64,000 nt of DNA from Photobacterium ganghwense. Its GTDB lineage: Bacteria; Pseudomonadota; Gammaproteobacteria; Enterobacterales; Vibrionaceae. Position 1 is the stretch's first letter; the number at the start of each line of letters is the position of its first letter. Shown here one piece after another: positions 49,044-59,252 of the stretch. The notes beneath the pieces were generated by a model. That model was given only the letters and a program-made list of their open reading frames with translations, was not told where the DNA came from and made no database searches. The translations under genes were made by a program, and so were the position numbers. The DNA lies in contig NZ_PYMI01000001.1 in the NCBI RefSeq assembly GCF_003025595.1, positions 682,001 to 746,000 on the forward strand, in the 5' to 3' direction.

Positions 49044-49424
49044 TCAGGCTAACATCTGGGTCGTGGCTTCAATCAACACCCACCCGTTACCGTCAGGATC
49101 TGCAAAAGTCGCAAACCGGCCGCCGATAATGGTGACAATTTCTGACAAAGGCACTCCCCTGCTTGAGAGTTCATGATGCGTTGCATGAATATCATCCGTC
49201 TGAACCACCAATCCTTGCACTGAGCCCGGCGTCATTCCCCCAAAAGGCATAACAAGACTGATTGTGGTTTCTGCACCTTTTGGCGCCAGCTGAATCCAGC
49301 GTCGATGGTTATCTGCCAGGTGGTCACGAATCAGCTCAAAACCCAGTGCATCGCGATAAAACGCCAAAGCCAGACTTTGGTCAGACACCGGGATAGAAAC
49401 CGTATCAACACGTGAAATTCCCAT
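49044..49424 (-). CDS. VOC (glyoxalase-like) family protein
   Basis: Small metal-binding fold of 126 residues from the ATG at 49424, which has GGGGAAG upstream; the frame stays open to 49619 but that part carries no homologous sequence. Pattern: ISRVDTVSIPVSDQSLALAFYRD, RWIQLAPKGAETTISLVMPF, FADPDGNGWVLIEAT. One VOC module pair; typical of uncharacterised glyoxalase/bleomycin-resistance-like proteins. Substrate unknown. Confidence 0.85.
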   Translation of the reverse strand: MGISRVDTVSIPVSDQSLALAFYRDALGFELIRDHLADNHRRWIQLAPKGAETTISLVMPFGGMTPGSVQGLVVQTDDIHATHHELSSRGVPLSEIVTIIGGRFATFADPDGNGWVLIEATTQMLA

Positions 49425-49998
49425 GAATCTACTTCCCCCAATACGTCGCATTTTCCTTAGCATATGCCAGAGGTTTTGATTTGGCTCACAAATTAATACC
49501 TCGTCGCAATCCTTCAACATTTCCACTACCCCACAATCGGGAGTGAGCCTCAGGACATTGACCGGGTTTACTGTGTAATGAGCCCGAAAAAGTGTGCACT
49601 TTTTCAAAAAACACATCATGGGCTGATACCTTGCGATAAAACGCCATTCATCAATAATGAAATCCTTTTCATTCAGCGAATAACGCCACTCTTAACAAGA
49701 AAACCAGTTCAATCAGCTAATTATTATTTCAACCGCTAATATCACATTTTTCCAACATTATCGTGAACATTTTTTAAACACTCCCCCTTGCAGAACGCAA
49801 TTTATAGGAGGATAGTAGAAATATGGACAAGAAATAATCAGCTCGTCAGGTAGAAGGTAAAAAGGAAATTTAGTTTATAAACCAACAACTCAGTGAAGCA
49901 ATTTAATCAGTTAGGTCTAGTCTTATGTTAAGAGGGATGTGAAAGTAATTTGTTTTCGTCCTTTCTAATTGATTGAAGAACGATTCAGGGGGCATACC
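49425..49998. other. Divergent region VOC gene - yeaG (574 bp)
   Basis: Holds the yeaG promoter and leader and an operator-like palindrome (49586-49605). A weak sigma-70 candidate TTGCAG-N17-GATAGT lies near 49791-49819. I looked for a sigma-54 site (TGGCAC-N5-TTGC), as known for E. coli yeaGH, and found none. No gene seen. Confidence 0.45.
49586..49605. promoter_or_regulatory. 20-bp palindrome
   Basis: Arms GAAAAAGTG and CACTTTTTC around the two central bases TG. Too tight a loop for a hairpin, so more like a dimeric repressor site. Regulator unknown. Confidence 0.4.
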
Positions 49999-51933
49999 AT
50001 GAGTATTTTTGACCACTATCGTCAACGCTATGAAGAAGCCAAGGATGAAGAGCTTTCATTGCAAGAATTCCTTGAGATTTGTCGCAACGACCGCAGTGCA
50101 TATGTGAATGCAGCTGAGCGCTTGCTAATGGCAATCGGCGAACCGGAAATGATCGACACCGCTCACGACCCACGTCTGAGCCGACTGTTCTCTAACCGCG
50201 TGATCTCCCGCTACAAAACGTTCGAAGATTTCTACGGTATGGAAGATGCGATCGAACAAATCGTGTCATACCTTAAACACGCCGCTCAAGGCCTGGAAGA
50301 ACGTAAGCAAATTCTCTACTTACTGGGTCCGGTCGGGGGTGGTAAATCCTCGCTGGCTGAAAAACTGAAAAGCCTGATGCAGAAAGTACCGGTTTACGTA
50401 CTGACTGCAAATGGTGAACGCAGCCCGGTTAATGACCATCCTTTCTGTTTATTCGATAAAAATGAAGATGGCGAAATTCTGAGCAAAGAATTCGGCATCC
50501 CTGAGCGCTATCTGAATACCATCATGTCTCCTTGGGCCGCGAAACGCCTGCATGAGTTTGGTGGAGATATCACTAAATTCAAAGTGGTGAAGGTTCGCCC
50601 TTCGATTCTTGACCAGGTCGGTATTGCGAAAACCGAACCCGGCGATGAAAACAACCAGGATATCTCTTCACTGGTTGGTAAAGTCGACATCCGTAAACTG
50701 GAGCACTTCTCGCAGGATGACCCGGATGCCTACAGCTACTCCGGTGCACTGTGTAAAGCTAACCAGGGGCTGATGGAATTCGTTGAGATGTTCAAGGCAC
50801 CACTGAAGGTACTGCACCCATTGCTGACCGCCACTCAGGAAGGCAACTATAACGGTACTGAAGGTCTGTCTGCGCTGCCTTTCGACGGCATCATTCTGGC
50901 TCACTCCAACGAATCAGAATGGCAGACGTTCCGAAACAACAAGAACAACGAAGCCTTCCTTGACCGGGTATTTATTGTCAAAGTACCGTACTGCCTGCGT
51001 GTCTCTGAAGAAATTAAGATCTACGAAAAACTGTTAATGAACAGTGAACTGGCTGCTGCGCCTTGTTCACCAAGTACGTTGGACATTCTGGCTCGCTTCT
51101 CTGTCCTGTCACGCCTGAAAGAGCCTGAAAACTCCAGTATCTTTTCCAAAATGCGCGTCTATGACGGTGAAACCCTAAAAGACACTGACCCGAAAGCCAA
51201 GTCTTATCAGGAATATCGAGACTATGCCGGGGTTGATGAAGGGATGTCAGGTCTGTCGACCCGTTTCGCCTTCAAGATTCTATCGCGGGTGTTTAACTTT
51301 GATCACTCCGAAGTAGCCGCAAACCCGGTACACCTGTTCTACGTCCTGGAGCAACAGATTGAACGCGAACAGTTCCAGCAAGAAATTGCTGAAAAATACC
51401 TTGAGAACCTGAAAGGCTATCTGATTCCTAAATACGTCGAGTTCATCGGCAAAGAAATTCAGACCGCTTATCTGGAGTCTTACTCTGAGTACGGCCAGAA
51501 CATCTTTGACCGCTACGTCAGTTACGCGGACTTCTGGATTCAGGATCAGGAATACCGTGATCCGGAAACCGGTCAGTTGTTTGACCGTGCAGCGCTGAAC
51601 AATGAGCTGGAAAAAATCGAGAAACCAGCCGGTATCAGCAATCCGAAAGATTTCCGTAATGAAATCGTTAATTTCGTGCTGCGTGCCCGAGCCAATAACG
51701 CTGGTAAGAACCCGAACTGGACCAGTTACGAGAAGCTTCGGACCGTTATCGAGAAGAAAATGTTCTCGAACACCGAAGAATTGCTGCCGGTTATTTCATT
51801 CAATGCCAAGACCTCCACAGATGAGCAGAAGAAACACGACGATTTCGTTGCCCGTATGATGGAGAAAGGCTATACCCGCAAACAGGTCCGTCTGTTATCA
51901 GAATGGTATCTGCGTGTGCGTAAGTCGTCTTAA
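49999..51933 (+). CDS. yeaG: PrkA-type serine protein kinase YeaG
   Basis: AAA+-type protein kinase linked to stress and nitrogen starvation responses in enterobacteria. From the ATG at 49999 ([18 protein letters not shown]) it has 644 residues, as in E. coli; AGGGGG lies 9 nt upstream. P-loop in [16 protein letters not shown], PrkA domain start and the C-terminal kinase-like region are present. Forms an operon with yeaH (32 bp later) and spoVR (58 bp after yeaH), a widely conserved trio. Confidence 0.95.
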   Translation: MSIFDHYRQRYEEAKDEELSLQEFLEICRNDRSAYVNAAERLLMAIGEPEMIDTAHDPRLSRLFSNRVISRYKTFEDFYGMEDAIEQIVSYLKHAAQGLEERKQILYLLGPVGGGKSSLAEKLKSLMQKVPVYVLTANGERSPVNDHPFCLFDKNEDGEILSKEFGIPERYLNTIMSPWAAKRLHEFGGDITKFKVVKVRPSILDQVGIAKTEPGDENNQDISSLVGKVDIRKLEHFSQDDPDAYSYSGALCKANQGLMEFVEMFKAPLKVLHPLLTATQEGNYNGTEGLSALPFDGIILAHSNESEWQTFRNNKNNEAFLDRVFIVKVPYCLRVSEEIKIYEKLLMNSELAAAPCSPSTLDILARFSVLSRLKEPENSSIFSKMRVYDGETLKDTDPKAKSYQEYRDYAGVDEGMSGLSTRFAFKILSRVFNFDHSEVAANPVHLFYVLEQQIEREQFQQEIAEKYLENLKGYLIPKYVEFIGKEIQTAYLESYSEYGQNIFDRYVSYADFWIQDQEYRDPETGQLFDRAALNNELEKIEKPAGISNPKDFRNEIVNFVLRARANNAGKNPNWTSYEKLRTVIEKKMFSNTEELLPVISFNAKTSTDEQKKHDDFVARMMEKGYTRKQVRLLSEWYLRVRKSS

Positions 51934-51965
51934 GCAGAGAATGGGATCATTTAAGGGGGGAGCTT

Positions 51966-53237
51966 ATGGCGCATTTTATAGACCGCAGGCTCAACGGTAA
52001 AAACAAAAGCACGGTAAACCGTCAGCGTTTCTTACGCCGCCACAAACAGCAAATTAAAGAGTCAATTGCTGATGCGGTAAATAAACGCTCCATTACCGAT
52101 GTGGAAAGCGGGGAAGATATCACAATTCCTTCCCGCGATATCCGCGAGCCAAGCTTTCACCAAGGCCGAGGTGGACAACGTGAAGTTGTCCACCCGGGTA
52201 ACGACCAGTTCAGCACCGGTGACCGCATTGAACGCCCCCAAGGTGGGGGTGGTCAAGGTGGCGCTGGTGACGGACAGGCCAGCCCAGATGGTGAGGGCCA
52301 GGACGAGTTCGTATTCCAAATCTCCAAAGATGAATACCTCGATCTGCTCTTTGAGGATTTAGAGTTACCGAACCTGGAGAAAAACCAGCTTAACAAAATT
52401 GTGGAGTGGAAAACCTTCCGCTCCGGCTATAAGTCATCCGGGGTACCGGCCAATATTGCCATTGTAAAATCGTTGCAGAACTCGCTGGCACGACGCACTG
52501 CAATGACCGCAGCCAAGCGCCGCCAATTGCGCGAATTGGAACAGGCGCTGGACCTGCTGATGACGACGGAACCGGCTCAGCCATTCGAAGAAGAGCGAAT
52601 TCGGGCTGAGATAGAAGAACTGCGAGCAAGGATCAACAAAGTACCGTTTATTGATACGTTTGATTTACGCTACAAAAACTATGAGCGCCGTCCGCAACCC
52701 ACCAGCCAGGCTGTCATGTTCTGTCTGATGGACGTATCGGGCTCAATGGATCAGGCAACCAAAGATATGGCGAAGCGATTCTATATTCTGCTGTATCTGT
52801 TCCTGAACCGGACCTACAAAAATGTGGATGTAGTGTTCATCCGTCACCATACTCAGGCGAAAGAGGTCGACGAACACGAATTTTTCTACTCACAGGAAAC
52901 CGGGGGAACCATCGTCTCCAGTGCCCTGCGCCTGATGGATGAAATCATTAAAAAACGGTATTCACCTAACGAATGGAATATTTACGCTGCTCAAGCCTCC
53001 GATGGCGATAACTGGGCTGATGATTCACCGGGCTGCCGTGAGTTACTGGGTAAACATATTCTGCCGGTAACCCGCTACTATGCCTACATTGAAATTACGC
53101 GCCGGGCACACCAGACACTGTGGCGAGAATACGAAGCACTGCAATCAGGCCACAGCAATTTTGCTATGCAAAACATAAGGAGTGTGGAGGATATCTTCCC
53201 GGTATTCAGGGAGTTGTTTAAAAAGCAAGTCAGTTAA
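51966..53237 (+). CDS. yeaH: YeaH/YhbH family protein (DUF444)
   Basis: Function unclear; always found with PrkA and often SpoVR. The 423-residue product begins with basic [20 protein letters not shown], has a Gly/Gln-rich linker ([15 protein letters not shown]) and a von Willebrand A-like domain with the metal-site pattern [27 protein letters not shown] precedes the ATG. Confidence 0.94.
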   Translation: MAHFIDRRLNGKNKSTVNRQRFLRRHKQQIKESIADAVNKRSITDVESGEDITIPSRDIREPSFHQGRGGQREVVHPGNDQFSTGDRIERPQGGGGQGGAGDGQASPDGEGQDEFVFQISKDEYLDLLFEDLELPNLEKNQLNKIVEWKTFRSGYKSSGVPANIAIVKSLQNSLARRTAMTAAKRRQLRELEQALDLLMTTEPAQPFEEERIRAEIEELRARINKVPFIDTFDLRYKNYERRPQPTSQAVMFCLMDVSGSMDQATKDMAKRFYILLYLFLNRTYKNVDVVFIRHHTQAKEVDEHEFFYSQETGGTIVSSALRLMDEIIKKRYSPNEWNIYAAQASDGDNWADDSPGCRELLGKHILPVTRYYAYIEITRRAHQTLWREYEALQSGHSNFAMQNIRSVEDIFPVFRELFKKQVS

Positions 53238-53295
53238 TATGACGTAACAGCGCTGCCTCACCGCAGCGCTGAACGCTGCGTCTGGGGAGTGTGCG

Positions 53296-54825
53296 ATGGA
53301 GACAACCGCTAAAGCAAAAACACTCAGTGACGGTCCGGACTGGACATTCGATCTGCTAGAGAATTACCACCGGGAAATTAAGCGCGTTGCCGAATTCTAC
53401 CGGCTTGACACTTATCCCAATCAGATCGAGATCATCACTGCTGAACAGATGATGGATGCCTACTCGAGTATCGGCATGCCTATCAACTATCATCACTGGT
53501 CATTCGGTAAGCGATTTATCGAGACTGAGCGAGGGTACAAACACGGCCAAATGGGTCTGGCTTATGAAATAGTCATTAACTCTGATCCGTGTATCGCGTA
53601 TTTGATGGAAGAAAATACCATCACTATGCAGGCACTGGTAATGGCGCATGCCTGTTATGGCCACAACTCTTTCTTTAAGGGGAATTACCTATTCAAAACC
53701 TGGACCGACGCCAGTTCAATCATCGACTATCTGCTGTTTGCCCGTAAGTACATTACAAATTGCGAAGAAAAGTACGGGGTGGATGAAGTTGAGCGGTTGC
53801 TCGATTCCTGCCATGCGCTGATGAATTACGGCGTGGATCGCTATAAGCGTCCACAAAAAATTTCCATGGTAGAGGAGAAAGCACGCCAGAAAGCGCGTGA
53901 GGATTATCTGCAAACTCAGGTTAACGCCTTATGGCGAACCATTCCGACGCATACCGAGAAAGAGTCACAAGCCATTGAGATTCGCTTCCCGCAGGAGCCT
54001 CAGGAAAATATCCTGTATTTCATTGAAAAACATGCCCCACTCCTGGAGCCCTGGCAACGTGAGGTGGTTCGGATCGTACGTAAGGTCAGCCAGTATTTTT
54101 ACCCTCAGAAACAAACTCAGGTAATGAATGAAGGCTGGGCAACCTTCTGGCACTACACCATCCTGAATCACCTCTATGATGAAGGACTGGTTACCGACCG
54201 CTTTATTATTGAGTTTTTACACAGTCACACGAATGTGGTGGCACAACCGAGCTATAACAGCCCGTATTATAACGGTATCAACCCTTATGCGCTGGGATTT
54301 GCAATGTTCCAGGATCTTCGCCGGATCTGTGAAAACCCTACCGAGGAGGACAAATACTGGTTCCCGGACATTGCCGGTAAAAACTGGCTGGATACCCTGC
54401 ACTTTGCCATGCAGAACTTCAAAGATGAAAGCTTTATCAGTCAGTTCCTGTCACCGAAGTTGATCCGTGACTTTAAGCTATTTGCTGTCAATGATGATGA
54501 CCGGCATAACTATATTGAAGTCAGCGCGATTCATAACGAGGAAGGGTATCGGGCCATAAGAGAAAAACTCTCGTCCCAGTATAACCTGAGCAATCACGAG
54601 CCAAATATTCAGGTTTGGAATGTGGCATTAAAAGGCGACCGCTCGCTGACACTGCGTTATGTACCGCATAACCGAGTCCCGCTGGCGGACAGCCATCATG
54701 AAGTGCTGAAACACCTGCACCGCTTGTGGGGCTTCGATGTCATTCTGGAAGAAGAATTGCCGGATGGCCGTAGTCAGATTCTGGCAACCTGCCCTAACAG
54801 AGGTCAATACAGTACGGACATTTGA
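53296..54825 (+). CDS. ycgB: SpoVR family protein (YcgB)
   Basis: SpoVR-like protein of 509 residues (E. coli YcgB 510), part of the yeaG-yeaH-spoVR group; molecular function not known, role in cortex formation in Bacillus. Recognised by WTFDLLENYHREIKRVAEFY, MPINYHHWSFGKRF, AHACYGHNSFFKGN and MNEGWATFWHYTILN, which includes His/Glu residues that could bind metal. GGGGAG is 8 nt before the ATG. In E. coli ycgB lies apart from yeaGH but beside fadR, as here. Confidence 0.95.
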   Translation: METTAKAKTLSDGPDWTFDLLENYHREIKRVAEFYRLDTYPNQIEIITAEQMMDAYSSIGMPINYHHWSFGKRFIETERGYKHGQMGLAYEIVINSDPCIAYLMEENTITMQALVMAHACYGHNSFFKGNYLFKTWTDASSIIDYLLFARKYITNCEEKYGVDEVERLLDSCHALMNYGVDRYKRPQKISMVEEKARQKAREDYLQTQVNALWRTIPTHTEKESQAIEIRFPQEPQENILYFIEKHAPLLEPWQREVVRIVRKVSQYFYPQKQTQVMNEGWATFWHYTILNHLYDEGLVTDRFIIEFLHSHTNVVAQPSYNSPYYNGINPYALGFAMFQDLRRICENPTEEDKYWFPDIAGKNWLDTLHFAMQNFKDESFISQFLSPKLIRDFKLFAVNDDDRHNYIEVSAIHNEEGYRAIREKLSSQYNLSNHEPNIQVWNVALKGDRSLTLRYVPHNRVPLADSHHEVLKHLHRLWGFDVILEEELPDGRSQILATCPNRGQYSTDI

Positions 54826-54890
54826 AGATTCTGCCTGCACCTGCAATAGCAGTCCATCACAGAATACCTACAAACCAATACTCATAAACA

Positions 54891-54916
54891 AAAAGGAGAT
54901 GCTTAGCATCTCCTTT
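54891..54916. terminator. Bidirectional terminator spoVR/fadR
   Basis: Stem AAAGGAGATGC / GCATCTCCTTT with a 3-nt loop and A/T runs on both sides, between convergent genes. Confidence 0.92.
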
Positions 54917-54943
54917 CTTTTGGCATGCGGGTGAACGAGCGGC

Positions 54944-55795
54944 TTACTGCTCTTCTTCCACCAGGTAACGGGCAATCTCAAGACGATTGCTGTACCAGAT
55001 TGCACCGCTTTCACGACCGTATTTGCGGATACGATCAGCCACCAGCTCTGGCTGGTTCTTTTCGCAATAGCTTTGCAGATCGCGATAAAACGCCAGTGCC
55101 AGCTCGCACGCTTCACGGGACATGAAGTAGTAACCACCTACACGGGTGTAGATCTTACGCAGTCCATTGATCGTCAGGGCATACAGAATATTGCCTGACT
55201 TCGCAGCCATCCCTTGGAACAGACGGTAGTCGAAGTAGTTAAAAGCACGGGCAAGTGAAATCGCTTCACAGGTTTCAGGATCTTCCTTACCGTACTTATC
55301 GACAATTTTCTTCACTTCCTGCATGAGTTCGGCTTTATCTTCGCTGCCTTCTACGAATTCTGCAAAGCTGTTGGCTTTCAGCAACGCTTCACATTCTTCG
55401 ATAACATGGCCGATCAGCTTCACGCATTCTTCATGGTTACCCTTAACGGCATAACGCATGTATACGCTGCTGATGTCGGTACGTGCCGACAGCAAATCTT
55501 CCAGCACACCCTGTACATCCTGACCATCAAGCGTGATCAGAGTGTCCAGAATACTCAGTCCGGACGTGTCCATGTAATTGTTAACCCGGGTTGGCTTACC
55601 ATGCTGAATCGTCAGCCAGCCATCTCGAGCCAGGCGCTGCAATACCTCACGAAGAGTTGTCCGTGTCACACCAATCAGTTCTGACAACTCTCGTTCTGCG
55701 GGAAGGATTGAGCCTTGTGGAAAATGATTATTCCAGATACTTTCAATGATATATTTCTCAGCAAATGTTGCTGGGCTATCAGCCTTTATAACCAT
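54944..55795 (-). CDS. fadR: Fatty acid metabolism regulator FadR (long Vibrio type)
   Basis: GntR-family regulator that represses fatty acid degradation and uptake genes and activates fabA/fabB; released by long-chain acyl-CoA. The winged helix is in PAERELSELIGVTRTTLREV (residues about 33-52). The ligand domain contains the extra segment of about 40 residues typical of Vibrio FadR (around ALLKANSFAEFVEGSEDKAE), giving 283 residues against 239 in E. coli; in V. cholerae this makes a second acyl-CoA site. Divergent from nhaB as in enterobacteria. A target, the fadH operator, is in this window. Confidence 0.96.
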   Translation of the reverse strand: MVIKADSPATFAEKYIIESIWNNHFPQGSILPAERELSELIGVTRTTLREVLQRLARDGWLTIQHGKPTRVNNYMDTSGLSILDTLITLDGQDVQGVLEDLLSARTDISSVYMRYAVKGNHEECVKLIGHVIEECEALLKANSFAEFVEGSEDKAELMQEVKKIVDKYGKEDPETCEAISLARAFNYFDYRLFQGMAAKSGNILYALTINGLRKIYTRVGGYYFMSREACELALAFYRDLQSYCEKNQPELVADRIRKYGRESGAIWYSNRLEIARYLVEEEQ

Positions 55796-56115
55796 CCGAT
55801 TAAAATTCCAGTTGCTTCTTGCTCTCTTTTTATTAACTCATCATACCACCAGTCCCTGCTGATTGCCTACCCAATTGCAAAATAAGCATTCTGAGTGCTT
55901 ATTTATCAGCTGCGCATAATAAAACGAGTGATATGCAATACGGACCACATTTTGACCGGATAAATCAAGCAAAATAAGTTCCCAATTCATACTTGACCTA
56001 GCTCAACGCAACCGGAAAAATGTAAGCATATATTTCATAAATTGCAGTTAATTTTGTGTTTACACGTGTTTTTTGATGAACAATCACAATCTTCATTTTC
56101 TTCATCTGTCTGCGC

Positions 56116-56143
56116 TTGACTGGTTTAGATCACGCGGTAGAGT
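56116..56143 (+). promoter_or_regulatory. Candidate promoter of the nhaB leader
   Basis: TTGACT-N16-TAGAGT, about 30 bp before a short reading frame with a ribosome site; predicted start near 56150. Confidence 0.45.
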
Positions 56144-56173
56144 TAGCACGTTTTTACACTGGGAGCTGAAAGG

Positions 56174-56197
56174 ATGCTGCTGCCTGCTTTAAGTTAA
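56174..56197 (+). CDS. Possible 7-residue leader peptide upstream of nhaB
   Basis: Frame MLLPALS with GGGAG 8 nt upstream. Three of seven codons are Leu. Its stop codon TAA is part of the left arm of the hairpin at 56195-56220, so a ribosome at the stop would prevent folding. This is how attenuators are built, but leucine control of nhaB would be unexpected; chance is possible. Confidence 0.35.
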   Translation: MLLPALS

Positions 56198-56220
56198 AAA
56201 CCATACTTTTATGGTTTTTA
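56195..56220 (+). terminator. Hairpin/terminator candidate in the nhaB leader
   Basis: Perfect 10-bp stem TAAAAACCAT / ATGGTTTTTA with a 6-nt loop; A/U-rich, the T run lies in the stem. It could end a short transcript or attenuate nhaB. Confidence 0.45.
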
Positions 56221-56346
56221 GCTTAGAGAGTCTCACAAGAACACATAACCACAATAATAATCATGGTTTACTTGCTCTCGGACTAGAAAGGCCAGACCAG
56301 CGTACAGCTCAGTTTTTTTCATTTGCGCACTTAAGAGACTCACAAC

Positions 56347-57936
56347 ATGGCTATTTCGCTAAGGAACGCCTTTATAAAAAACTTTTTGGGAAAGGCGCCT
56401 GACTGGTACAAAGTTGCCATCATCGCTTTCCTGATCATCAACCCTATCGTTTTCAGCATTAACCCGTTTGTTGCAGGTTGGCTGCTGGTCATTGAATTCA
56501 TCTTTACCCTGGCCATGGCCCTGAAGTGTTATCCGCTTCAACCTGGTGGCCTGCTAGCTATTGAGGCGGTTGCCATCGGCATGACCAGCCCGGAAATGGT
56601 CAAACATGAACTCGTTGCCAACATTGAAGTTCTGCTGCTGTTGATCTTCATGGTGGCTGGCATCTACTTCATGAAGCAATTGCTGCTTTTCATGTTCACC
56701 AAGATTCTGATCGGGATTCGCTCAAAAACACTGCTTTCACTGTCTTTCTGTGTCATGGCGGCTTTTCTTTCTGCTTTCCTTGATGCTCTGACGGTTATTG
56801 CTGTTGTCATCAGCGTCACCATCGGTTTTTACAGCATTTACCACAAGGTCGCTTCTGGTCAGGAGCCACATGCCTCTCACGACCACACCAGCGATAAGCA
56901 TATTCTGGAAGTCAGCCGTGATGACCTGGAAAACTACCGCGCCTTCCTGCGCAGCCTGCTGATGCACGCAGGTGTCGGTACCGCACTGGGTGGGGTAATG
57001 ACAATGGTTGGTGAACCACAGAACCTGATCATTGCTGACCAGGCTGGCTGGCTGTTTGGCGAGTTTATTCTGCGTATGGCTCCAATCACCCTACCAGTGT
57101 TCCTGTGCGGCATCCTGACCTGTGTGCTGGTCGAAAAATTCCATATCTGCGGTTATGGTGCCAAGCTACCGGAAAATGTTCGAAAAATCCTGGTAGAGTT
57201 TGATAATGAAGAGCGCAAACGCCGTACAAACCTGGACTACGCAAAACTGATTATTCAGGTCGTCATTGCGGTATGGCTGATTGTCGGTCTGGCAATGCAC
57301 CTTGCTGCGGTCGGCTTGATTGGTCTGACGGTGATTATCCTTGCAACCTCATTTACCGGCATCACAGAAGAACATGCACTGGGCAAAGCGTTTGAAGAAG
57401 CTCTGCCGTTTACCGCCCTGCTGGCAGTATTCTTCTCCGTGGTTGCGGTAATTATCGACCAACAACTGTTCGCGCCGATTATCGATATGGTACTGAGCCT
57501 GGAAGGCAGCGCACAGATGACCATGTTCTATATTGCGAACGGTCTGCTGTCGATGGTTTCAGATAACGTATTCGTAGGTACGGTATACATCAACGAAGTT
57601 AAAGCCGCCCTGACCCATGGGGTAATTACCCGTGAGCAGTTTGATATGCTGGCGGTGGCAATTAATACCGGTACTAACCTGCCGTCTGTTGCCACACCAA
57701 ACGGTCAGGCAGCCTTCTTGTTCGCTCTGACATCAGCTCTGGCACCGTTGATTCGTCTGTCATACGGCCGTATGGTCTACATGGCGCTGCCATATACATT
57801 GGTGCTGTCGCTGGTTGGCCTGGCTTGTATCGAGTTCACACTGGTACCGATGACCCAATGGTTCTATGACATTGGCTGGCTGACTCAGGCTACAGCAGAT
57901 GCTGTTGGCCATGTTGCACCGGCAGTTGGACATTAA
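56347..57936 (+). CDS. nhaB: Na+/H+ antiporter NhaB
   Basis: Electrogenic sodium/proton antiporter of the inner membrane, 529 residues with about twelve hydrophobic segments. Recognised from the start ([20 protein letters not shown]), [16 protein letters not shown] and [15 protein letters not shown], and the C-terminal [20 protein letters not shown]. Exports sodium and helps pH homeostasis, consistent with a marine host and sodium-driven motility. Upstream fadR is divergent and dsbB follows in the same direction, the order of E. coli and vibrios. Confidence 0.96.
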   Translation: MAISLRNAFIKNFLGKAPDWYKVAIIAFLIINPIVFSINPFVAGWLLVIEFIFTLAMALKCYPLQPGGLLAIEAVAIGMTSPEMVKHELVANIEVLLLLIFMVAGIYFMKQLLLFMFTKILIGIRSKTLLSLSFCVMAAFLSAFLDALTVIAVVISVTIGFYSIYHKVASGQEPHASHDHTSDKHILEVSRDDLENYRAFLRSLLMHAGVGTALGGVMTMVGEPQNLIIADQAGWLFGEFILRMAPITLPVFLCGILTCVLVEKFHICGYGAKLPENVRKILVEFDNEERKRRTNLDYAKLIIQVVIAVWLIVGLAMHLAAVGLIGLTVIILATSFTGITEEHALGKAFEEALPFTALLAVFFSVVAVIIDQQLFAPIIDMVLSLEGSAQMTMFYIANGLLSMVSDNVFVGTVYINEVKAALTHGVITREQFDMLAVAINTGTNLPSVATPNGQAAFLFALTSALAPLIRLSYGRMVYMALPYTLVLSLVGLACIEFTLVPMTQWFYDIGWLTQATADAVGHVAPAVGH

Positions 57937-58093
57937 TTGAATCTTTGACAAAGATAAAGGTCAATACATCAACCAGACGGTAAGCTAACGCCCTGTTTCC
58001 GCAGGGCGTTAAACGTGCAATCTGAGTGACCTAGCACTCAGTGGCCGAGATTACCTTACCCTCTGCGGTTTAGACTTTTATCAGGAACAATCA

Positions 58094-58630
58094 ATGCACT
58101 TTCTATATACCTTCTCCAAAAGCCGCCTATCCTGGGCTCTACTTCTGGCTTTCGTGATTTTCTTCGAAAGCTGCGCCTTATTTTTTCAACACGTGATGAA
58201 GCTCGATCCCTGTGTAATGTGCATTTATGAACGTGTTGCAATGCTGGGGATCGGCGTGGCGGCCATTGTGGGCATGATCGCTCCTCAAAACCCGGTTGTT
58301 CGCTGGGTTGGACTGACTGGATGGGGCTACAGTGCGTATCAGGGGCTGATGCTGTCGATTGAACATGTGGGTTACCAGTTCCCGGAATTTCCGTGGTCTG
58401 CTTCCTGTGCATTGGATGTCAATTTTCCGAGCTGGGCACCGCTGAACCAGTGGGTACCCTGGATGTTTGAGGCCTCCGGTGATTGCGGCAAAATTGTCTG
58501 GCAATTCCTTGGGCTGTCAATGCCTCAGTGGCTGGAAGTCATTTTCGCGGGTAACCTGGTGGTGCTGGCGATCATCATCTTGGCCCAATTTTTCGGCAAT
58601 CGTAAAAGATCCATGCTGCGCTCGCGCTAA
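58094..58630 (+). CDS. dsbB: Disulfide bond formation protein DsbB
   Basis: Inner-membrane quinone reductase that reoxidises DsbA. The 178-residue product has four membrane helices, the first periplasmic Cys pair in DPCVMCIYERVAM and the second pair in SASCALD and SGDCGKI, all four essential cysteines. AGGA is 8 nt before the ATG. Downstream of nhaB (157 bp), possibly co-transcribed; ends in a strong terminator. Confidence 0.96.
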   Translation: MHFLYTFSKSRLSWALLLAFVIFFESCALFFQHVMKLDPCVMCIYERVAMLGIGVAAIVGMIAPQNPVVRWVGLTGWGYSAYQGLMLSIEHVGYQFPEFPWSASCALDVNFPSWAPLNQWVPWMFEASGDCGKIVWQFLGLSMPQWLEVIFAGNLVVLAIIILAQFFGNRKRSMLRSR

Positions 58631-58660
58631 ATAGTTAATGTAAACAAAAACGCGAGATAC

Positions 58661-58691
58661 AAAAAAGCGAGCCGGATGGGCTCGCTTTTTT
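58661..58691. terminator. Bidirectional terminator dsbB/Nudix gene
   Basis: Stem AAAAAAGCGAGCC / GGCTCGCTTTTTT with a 5-nt loop. Confidence 0.93.
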
Positions 58692-58766
58692 TCTGCCTTA
58701 TCGAACAGTTCATCTTCATCAGCTGTCAGGCCCAAACCAGCCGCAGCGAAACGTACCGAATAAGGC

Positions 58767-59249
58767 TTAATCGGTACCTGCCTCTAAAGCCAAAAGGGCC
58801 TCAACGATTGGGTAATCCGCCGGGCACAAAGCGTACTGCGCAATAGCATCAGCTTCCAGCCAGACAGCATCCTGGTGACTGTGCAACACAATCTCACCCG
58901 CAAGCCAGTGCGAGATGTATCCCTTAAGCAGAATCACCTTGTCACCGTAATCAAACAGACTATCCGCAAGAAACTGACCAGTCTGAGTTTCAATGGCCAG
59001 TTCCTCCATCAGCTCACGTTCTAGTGCCTGCTGAGGTGTTTCCTGAGGCTCCACTTTGCCGCCGGGAAACTCCCACAGTCCGCCTTGGCTGGCATGTGCC
59101 AATCGCTGGGTCAGCAGATAGCACCCGTCTTTTTCGATGACACCGGCAACGACAAGTATCACTGGTTTCTCTGGCTTTGATACCGGCGAAGATTGTATGG
59201 GCGAAGATAACGTTGAGGAATTCAGCGATGAACGTAATTTATCGGTCAC
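58767..59249 (-). CDS. Nudix hydrolase, NudG/MutT-like
   Basis: Pyrophosphohydrolase of (oxidised or modified) nucleotides. Nudix box G-x5-E-x7-RE-x2-EE-x-G-like in GGKVEPQETPQQALERELME; GLWEFPGGKVE and the ending LCPADYPIVEALL resemble E. coli NudG (CTP/5-hydroxy-dCTP). The start is uncertain: GTG at 59249 gives a 29-residue Ser/Pro-rich extension (160 residues); a GTG at 59162 would begin right at the fold. It follows the yecA-like gene after 3 bp, so the two are co-transcribed. Confidence 0.88.
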   Translation of the reverse strand: MTDKLRSSLNSSTLSSPIQSSPVSKPEKPVILVVAGVIEKDGCYLLTQRLAHASQGGLWEFPGGKVEPQETPQQALERELMEELAIETQTGQFLADSLFDYGDKVILLKGYISHWLAGEIVLHSHQDAVWLEADAIAQYALCPADYPIVEALLALEAGTD

Positions 59250-59252
59250 AAC

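Larger units (their letters stand above)
55796..56346. other. Divergent region fadR-nhaB (551 bp)
   Basis: Long AT-rich region with a promoter candidate at 56116-56143, a 7-codon frame (56174-56197) and an adjacent hairpin (56195-56220), then about 125 bp of nhaB leader. Confidence 0.5.

Noticed and set aside
49823-49837. Four-codon frame (MDKK) with AGGAGG before yeaG
   Set aside because: A promoter candidate overlaps the AGGAGG, so it may not be transcribed; too short to support.
49741-49998. Sigma-54 promoter for yeaG
   Set aside because: No TGGCAC-N5-TTGC match found.
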